In this document: positions 59,890 through 64,000 of the stretch, piece by piece | Numbering within the stretch: the stretch's first letter is position 1 | Layout of the letters: each line of letters opens with the position of its first letter | NCBI GenBank assembly: GCA_020438355.1 | Contig: JAGQUT010000002.1 | Coordinates: forward strand, 62,001 to 126,000 | Reading direction: 5' to 3' | From: Solirubrobacterales bacterium | GTDB taxonomy: Bacteria > Actinomycetota > Thermoleophilia > Solirubrobacterales > 70-9 | DNA length: 64,000 bases | The notes under the pieces: model-generated | The model's input: only the letters and a program-made list of their open reading frames with translations | The model's database searches: none | What the model was told of the DNA's origin: nothing | Program-made: the position numbers and the translations under genes

Positions 59890-60570
59890 GCCAGACGGCA
59901 GGCGCCAGTCGATTGGCTCCGCGCCCTGGTCGGCGAGCAACTGGTTGGCCCGGCTGAAGGGCCGGGACCCGAAGAAGCCGTTGTGTGCGGCCATCGGGCT
60001 GGGATGAGCCGACTCGATGCAAGGGACGGGCCCGAGCATCGGCTTGAGATTGCGGGCGTTGCGTCCCCAGAGGATCGCGACCATCGGACCCCCTCGCTCG
60101 GCGAGGACGGTGATGGCCCGTTCCGTGACCGCTTCCCACCCCTTGCCCTGGTGAGCGTTCGGCCTTCCAGGCTGTACCGAAAGTGAACGGTTCAGCAGCA
60201 GAACGCCCCGATCGAACCAGGGCGAGAGGTCTCCGTTCGCGGGCGTCGGATAGCCCAGGTCGTCGGAGTACTCCCTGAAGATGTTGACGAGGCTCGGTGG
60301 CAGAGGCCTCACGTCTGGCGCTACCGAAAAGCAGAGACCGACCGCGTGGCCCGGCGTCGGATAGGGATCCTGCCCGACGATCAGGACCCGGACTCTCTCG
60401 AGAGGCAACGTGAAAGCCCGAAGGATGTTCTCACCGCTTGGCAGGTACCCCCTGCCCGAAGCTGCTTCCGCTCGAAGAAACTCCCCCATCTCCGAAATCT
60501 GCCCGGAAACCGGCTCAAGCGCCTCCGCCCATCCCGGATCGATTATCTCCTCGAGAGGTCGCGCAGGCAC
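59887..60570 (-). CDS. ung: uracil-DNA glycosylase
   Basis: Removes uracil from DNA, starting base-excision repair. It has 227 residues, with catalytic [13 protein letters not shown] (Asp68), the uracil-stacking [10 protein letters not shown] and the [13 protein letters not shown] loop (His189), all family-1 UDG motifs. I start at GTG 60570 because TATGCT lies exactly six bases before it. A TTG two codons upstream is the alternative. It is ten bases ahead of nucS, pairing two DNA-repair enzymes. Confidence 0.96.
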   Translation of the reverse strand: MPARPLEEIIDPGWAEALEPVSGQISEMGEFLRAEAASGRGYLPSGENILRAFTLPLERVRVLIVGQDPYPTPGHAVGLCFSVAPDVRPLPPSLVNIFREYSDDLGYPTPANGDLSPWFDRGVLLLNRSLSVQPGRPNAHQGKGWEAVTERAITVLAERGGPMVAILWGRNARNLKPMLGPVPCIESAHPSPMAAHNGFFGSRPFSRANQLLADQGAEPIDWRLPSG

Positions 60571-60582
60571 GGCCAAAGCATA
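60571..60582 (-). promoter_or_regulatory. putative leaderless promoter of ung (-10 TATGCT)
   Basis: TATGCT (60582-60577) ends six bases before GTG 60570. The fit decides between GTG and the nearby TTG as start. Confidence 0.5.
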
Positions 60583-60628
60583 CGAGTCTCCAACGCCGGA
60601 TCAACGAGGGCGGAAGCGACATGCCCGG

Positions 60629-61864
60629 CTATCCGACGAACCTGATCGGCTCGACACCCGGTGGCGGCTCCCGACGCGAATAGTCGAAAACGAGATCCTG
60701 GTTCTTCAGCACTTCGTCGCCAACCTTCGGTGTCTGACCGGGCCCGTAGTGCCTGCCATCGAGAGGCCAGTCGTACCCTTCGAGCTCGTCGGTGCCCACC
60801 CCGAGTATCTCGCCGGTCTTCTCGCGGTGCTCGAGGATCGCATCGAGGCCGTATCGCTGCACCGGGCAGACCTTCATGCAGACCGCGCAACCGCTGGCCT
60901 GTGCCACGACGGGCAGACAGCGGGCCGTGTTCAGCTTCGACTTCATGACGCCCCGGTAAGGCTTGCGAGTCTGGGGGATCGCCCCGACCGGACAGTTACG
61001 AACGCATGCCTTGCATTCGTCGCAAATCTTGTGAAGTCCGTAATCGACAGGTTGATCGTGAACCAGCGGCGCGTCAGTGGTCAACATGAGGATCCGGCAA
61101 CGTGAACCTGCCTCGGGAGTGAGCATCTGACCGTTTATGCCCAGCTGGCCCAGGCCTGCCGCGACCCCATAGTGGATCGCAATCGCATCCCCCGGGAACC
61201 CCTGAGGTGCCGCATCGAATCCCAGCCGCTTCAGGAACTCGGTGAGCGCGGCCGTCCTCGTCATTCCTTCCGCGTAGCCGTACATCGCCGCCATCTCTGC
61301 TTCGTCGCTGGGGATCATCTGGGTCAGCTCCCAGTCCTGTTCCACCAGGCATACGACGACGTTGGGCAATTGCTCGGCGTCTGATTCGGGAAAGGTGTAC
61401 TTCGGATCGTTGGGAGCGATGCCGATACGGCTTAGCCCGATCCGTACCGCTTCTTTCCTCAGGAGTTCCGTGAGTTCCTCAGGGCTGTAGGTCGCCCTTC
61501 CGGGCCGGGGTCGCGACCTGGTTGCCTGCCGGATCTGGTGGATCGCGCCGGCAAGTTTCGAGAAGGTTGGCTTGAGGAAGCCGCGACCGTGTTCGACGAT
61601 GAACTCGCTCGCTTCCGGATGCACGCTGAAGAACTCGTGGAGGGGTTCCTCCCGGGCAACCCTCTCCTCTTCTTCCCGGTCCCGGGGTTCGCCCGGACAG
61701 GTCAGAAGCTCCTCGGGTACTTCCCGGCTGAAGGGCTTCCAGGGTGGGGGAACTTCCGGTGCCCCGCTGCGGTCCGGCGTGAATCGAAGAAGGGTCAGCA
61801 CCCTCACCAGATACCTGCGGCGTACTCGGCGGATCAGGTCTGTTCGCGACAAGTTGATTGACAC
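60629..61864 (-). CDS. 4Fe-4S protein related to QueG/reductive dehalogenases
   Basis: It has 411 residues from GTG 61864, which has AAAGGA five bases upstream. The N-terminal ~110 residues are basic then acidic and not assigned. AVRIGLSRIGIAP, then the catalytic-domain stretch HYGVAAGLGQLGINGQMLTPEAG, match the cobalamin-binding part of epoxyqueuosine reductase/RdhA. There are two ferredoxin clusters: CDECKACVRNCP (cysteines 281, 284, 287, 291) and C-x9-CAVCMKVCP (316, 326, 329, 333). There is no Tat signal, so it is cytosolic and unlike respiratory dehalogenases. Substrate unknown. Divergent from chrA. Confidence 0.78.
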   Translation of the reverse strand: MSINLSRTDLIRRVRRRYLVRVLTLLRFTPDRSGAPEVPPPWKPFSREVPEELLTCPGEPRDREEEERVAREEPLHEFFSVHPEASEFIVEHGRGFLKPTFSKLAGAIHQIRQATRSRPRPGRATYSPEELTELLRKEAVRIGLSRIGIAPNDPKYTFPESDAEQLPNVVVCLVEQDWELTQMIPSDEAEMAAMYGYAEGMTRTAALTEFLKRLGFDAAPQGFPGDAIAIHYGVAAGLGQLGINGQMLTPEAGSRCRILMLTTDAPLVHDQPVDYGLHKICDECKACVRNCPVGAIPQTRKPYRGVMKSKLNTARCLPVVAQASGCAVCMKVCPVQRYGLDAILEHREKTGEILGVGTDELEGYDWPLDGRHYGPGQTPKVGDEVLKNQDLVFDYSRREPPPGVEPIRFVG

Positions 61865-61991
61865 CCGGTCCTTTCGTTGAGGGCTCAGGGTCCGACAGAG
61901 GAGGTATACAGGCGTACCTCGCGTTTGTCGATCCCGGCGAGAACGGGGGTAAGCCGGATCCAGCTTCAGTGGGTGCCGGACGAGGTTCACA

Positions 61992-63254
61992 GTGAGTGAT
62001 CATCCCGGCTCCGAGACCCGGGTATCTTGCCCACTTATCAGCACCGGTCCGCCCAGTCCCCAGTCGGTCGAAAGCCCCGTCGAGCCGTCGGGACACCTGG
62101 CGCTGGGCAGGATCCTTCGCGGTTGGGGACGGATTGGCTGCCTCGGATTTGGTGGCCCTCCAGCCCACATCGCGATGCTGCGGGAAATGTGTGTGGTCAG
62201 GGAACGCTGGATCGATGAACGCGAATTCGAGCACGCGATCTCGGTCACCAACCTCCTGCCCGGACCGGCCTCCACCCAGCTCGCGATCTATTGCGCCTGG
62301 CGGCTGAGGGGTCTGGCCGGCGCCATGGTCGGCGGTCTCGCCTTCATCCTTCCGGGACTGATCCTGATCATCGCCCTGGCCGCGCTATTCCTCGGCTCGC
62401 CTCCGGACTGGGTGATCGGCCTGGGCGCCGGCGCGGGCGCCGTCGTGCCAGCGGTGGCGGTACAGGCGGCGCTGGGACTGATCCCGGCGAGCTGGAAGCG
62501 GGCCGAAGGCAGGGCTAAATGGCGCTGGTTTGGCTACGTAACGGCGGGGATCGTTTCCACCGTCCTTCTGGGTGCCTGGCTCGTACTTGTTCTCCTCGCC
62601 TGCGGCTTCATCGAAATGGCTTCCCAGAAGAAGCTCCCCGGCTGGCTCAAGCCGGGCGACCGTAATGGTGCCTCGGCTCTTTCTCCGTGGCCCTTGCTTC
62701 TGGCCGCGGCAGGCACTGGTGGGCTCGCGGCACTCTGCTGGACCGCCTTCAAGGTCGGCGCCCTCTCCTACGGCGGAGGCTTCGTGATCATTCCGATGAT
62801 GGAGGCCGATGCCGTGGACCGTTACCACTGGCTCACGGCCGGGGAGTTCCTGAACGCCGTGGCGCTGGGTCAGGCAACGCCGGGGCCTGTCGTCCAGACA
62901 GTGGCCGTCGTCGGTTACGGAGCCGACGGACTCACAGGCGCGATCATCGCGGCCGTCGTAGCCTTCGCCCCCTCCTTCTGGTTCATCGCCCTGGGGGCCG
63001 ACCGCTTCGAGAAGCTCAGGACCAATCCGTCTCCTCTCGCCTTTCTCGAAGGTGCCGGACCGGCAGCCATCGGGGCCATCCTGGGTGCCGCCATACCTCT
63101 GACCATGGCTCTTTCCGAGACCTGGCAGTTTTTCGTGCTCGCGGCGGGGGCCATCGCCCTGCTGCTCTGGCACCGCTCCGTGATTCTGGTCATCGTCGGC
63201 GGTGCCGTGGCCGGTACCGCCGCGGTGCTGCTTGGCGCTACCCTGCCCGCCTAG
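61992..63254 (+). CDS. chrA: chromate transporter, two-domain (long-chain) ChrA type
   Basis: It has 420 residues with about ten hydrophobic helices in two CHR halves. The first half has LGFGGPPAHIAMLREM (near 51-66) and NLLPGPASTQLAIYCAW. The second half has KVGALSYGGGFVIIPMMEADAV and LGQATPGPVVQTVAVVGY. These repeated GGP and PGP signatures define ChrA exporters, but many members transport other anions. GTG 61992 has GAGG seven bases upstream. The stop overlaps the convergent terC stop by four bases. Confidence 0.92.
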   Translation: MSDHPGSETRVSCPLISTGPPSPQSVESPVEPSGHLALGRILRGWGRIGCLGFGGPPAHIAMLREMCVVRERWIDEREFEHAISVTNLLPGPASTQLAIYCAWRLRGLAGAMVGGLAFILPGLILIIALAALFLGSPPDWVIGLGAGAGAVVPAVAVQAALGLIPASWKRAEGRAKWRWFGYVTAGIVSTVLLGAWLVLVLLACGFIEMASQKKLPGWLKPGDRNGASALSPWPLLLAAAGTGGLAALCWTAFKVGALSYGGGFVIIPMMEADAVDRYHWLTAGEFLNAVALGQATPGPVVQTVAVVGYGADGLTGAIIAAVVAFAPSFWFIALGADRFEKLRTNPSPLAFLEGAGPAAIGAILGAAIPLTMALSETWQFFVLAAGAIALLLWHRSVILVIVGGAVAGTAAVLLGATLPA

Positions 63255-64000
63255 CCCTCCGAGGAATCCTTTGGCGGGTGGCCTCTGAGCGAGCCGGCGT
63301 GAGCCTTGACGGAAGGATCGCGCTTCGACTTGATCAGGCTGGCGATGGTCGTGATCGTCAGGACTACGCCGATCACCGCCAGCGAGAAGGTGGTCGAGAT
63401 CTCCGGCACCGCATCGTTCTGCAGGTGACCCCAGTGGAGCCCCAGCTTGAGACCGATGAAGGCGAGCACGATCGCCAGCCCTGTCGAGAGGTAGACCAGC
63501 CTGTCGAGCAGTCCGGTGACCAGGAAGAAGAGTGCCCGCAGCCCGAGGAGGGCGAAGGCGTTGGCCGCGAAGACGATGAAGACCTCGTCGGTTATTCCGA
63601 AGATCGCGGGTATCGAGTCGAGCGCGAAGAGGATGTCGACGCTGCCGATCGCCAGCAGCACCAGGAAAAGCGGCGTGAAGAAGCGCTTGCCGTCGATCCT
63701 GGTCGTCAGCTTGCCCTCGTGGTATTCGTCGGTGACCGGCAGGTGTTTGCGGGCCACGCTCACCACCACGTTGTCCTCGACTGACGGGTCTTCCTCACGA
63801 TGGCGGAAGAGCTGAATCGCCGTGAAGATCAGCAGAAGGCCGAAGAGAAGGAACATGATCGAGAAGGTCTCGAGCAGGGTCGCGCCCAGCATGATGAACA
63901 CGACCCGGAGCAGCAACGCGGCAAAGATGCCGATCAGGAGCACCTTTTGCTGGTGCTCCTGGGGCACCGCGAAGGTGGTCATGATCACCACGAAGACAAA
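63251..64000 (-). CDS. TerC-family membrane protein (5' end beyond the window)
   Basis: 249 codons are visible and the frame is still open at position 64000, so the N-terminal part is missing. It shows FAVPQEHQQKVLLIGIFAALLLR, then RFFTPLFLVLLAIGSVDILFALDSIPAIFGIT with the conserved DxxFALDS of TerC/Alx, and four to five more helices. TerC proteins are linked to manganese export and tellurite resistance. Compared with typical lengths of 300-330 residues, about 60-80 residues lie outside. No chromate or tellurite gene partners other than chrA are seen. Confidence 0.9.
   Translation of the reverse strand, partial: FVFVVIMTTFAVPQEHQQKVLLIGIFAALLLRVVFIMLGATLLETFSIMFLLFGLLLIFTAIQLFRHREEDPSVEDNVVVSVARKHLPVTDEYHEGKLTTRIDGKRFFTPLFLVLLAIGSVDILFALDSIPAIFGITDEVFIVFAANAFALLGLRALFFLVTGLLDRLVYLSTGLAIVLAFIGLKLGLHWGHLQNDAVPEISTTFSLAVIGVVLTITTIASLIKSKRDPSVKAHAGSLRGHPPKDSSEG

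Noticed and set aside
1-64000. search for tRNA, rRNA, insertion sequences, attachment sites and toxin-antitoxin or defence genes
   Set aside because: No cloverleaf with a GTTCRA-type T loop, no transposase or recombinase motifs and no terminal repeats were recognised; absence by eye is not proof.

Overview
The window is one continuous stretch of high-GC bacterial chromosome (roughly two-thirds G+C by eye), densely packed with genes and with no gene-free stretch over about 190 bases. I see no rRNA, tRNA, CRISPR array, insertion sequence or prophage. Several features point to an actinobacterium. These are NucS mismatch endonuclease, actinobacterial-type Clp, trigger factor and Obg neighbourhoods, frequent GTG and TTG starts, and many genes whose -10 box lies 6-7 bases before the start codon. 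The gene order (valS-folC, mreC-mreD-PBP2-rodA, RNase E/G-rplU-rpmA, obgE-proB-proA-nadD) together with DUF2252, DUF6544 and QsdR-like proteins suggests the Thermoleophilia/Solirubrobacterales side of the phylum. That placement is inference.

Layout. 1-23 kb is mostly a minus-strand housekeeping block: nadD, proA, proB, obgE, a DUF6544 gene, rpmA, rplU, RNase E/G, the elongasome genes rodA/PBP2/mreD/mreC (without an adjacent mreB), maf, a secreted hydrolase with a TetR-type regulator, ndk, an SR-rich zinc-ribbon membrane protein, a 39-residue membrane peptide, folC and valS. 21-32 kb holds a holin-like/phosphodiesterase fusion, a metallo-beta-lactamase-fold hydrolase, clpX, a GNAT, a polytopic membrane protein, DUF2252, a cyclase and a reductase that share a tiny divergent promoter, a trypsin-like protease and an M23 peptidase. 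32-37 kb reads ctaG, a spermidine-synthase-like membrane enzyme, a 48-residue protein, tig, clpP, M23. 37-43 kb carries a GH15 enzyme, a YggS-type PLP protein, small enzymes and two CNNM/CorC membrane proteins. 43-58 kb is rich in secreted and hydrolytic enzymes: a GH5 glycosidase, an alpha/beta hydrolase, a TetR-like domain without its DNA-binding part, an amidohydrolase, an SGNH hydrolase, a sulfatase, an unknown secreted protein, a clan-A glycosidase-like protein and a 1336-residue subtilase. dinB lies among them under a perfect SOS-box-like palindrome. 58-64 kb has a PLP enzyme, nucS and ung, a two-cluster Fe-S protein divergent from chrA, and the 3' part of a terC gene.

How the parts work together. 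The first block covers NAD and proline synthesis, ribosome assembly, RNA decay and lateral wall growth. tig, clpP and clpX form the protein-quality system. nucS, ung and dinB are a mutation-control set. The secreted proteins appear suited to polymer and ester breakdown outside the cell, and three of them (13346-15067, 43347-44822, 53528-57538) end in strikingly basic beta-rich tails. The most general unexplained pattern is the recurrent TANNNT-N6/7-start arrangement, which predicts leaderless mRNAs for about a third of the genes. At 29149-29171 it becomes a two-way promoter with overlapping -10 boxes. No obviously novel defence or mobile system was found.
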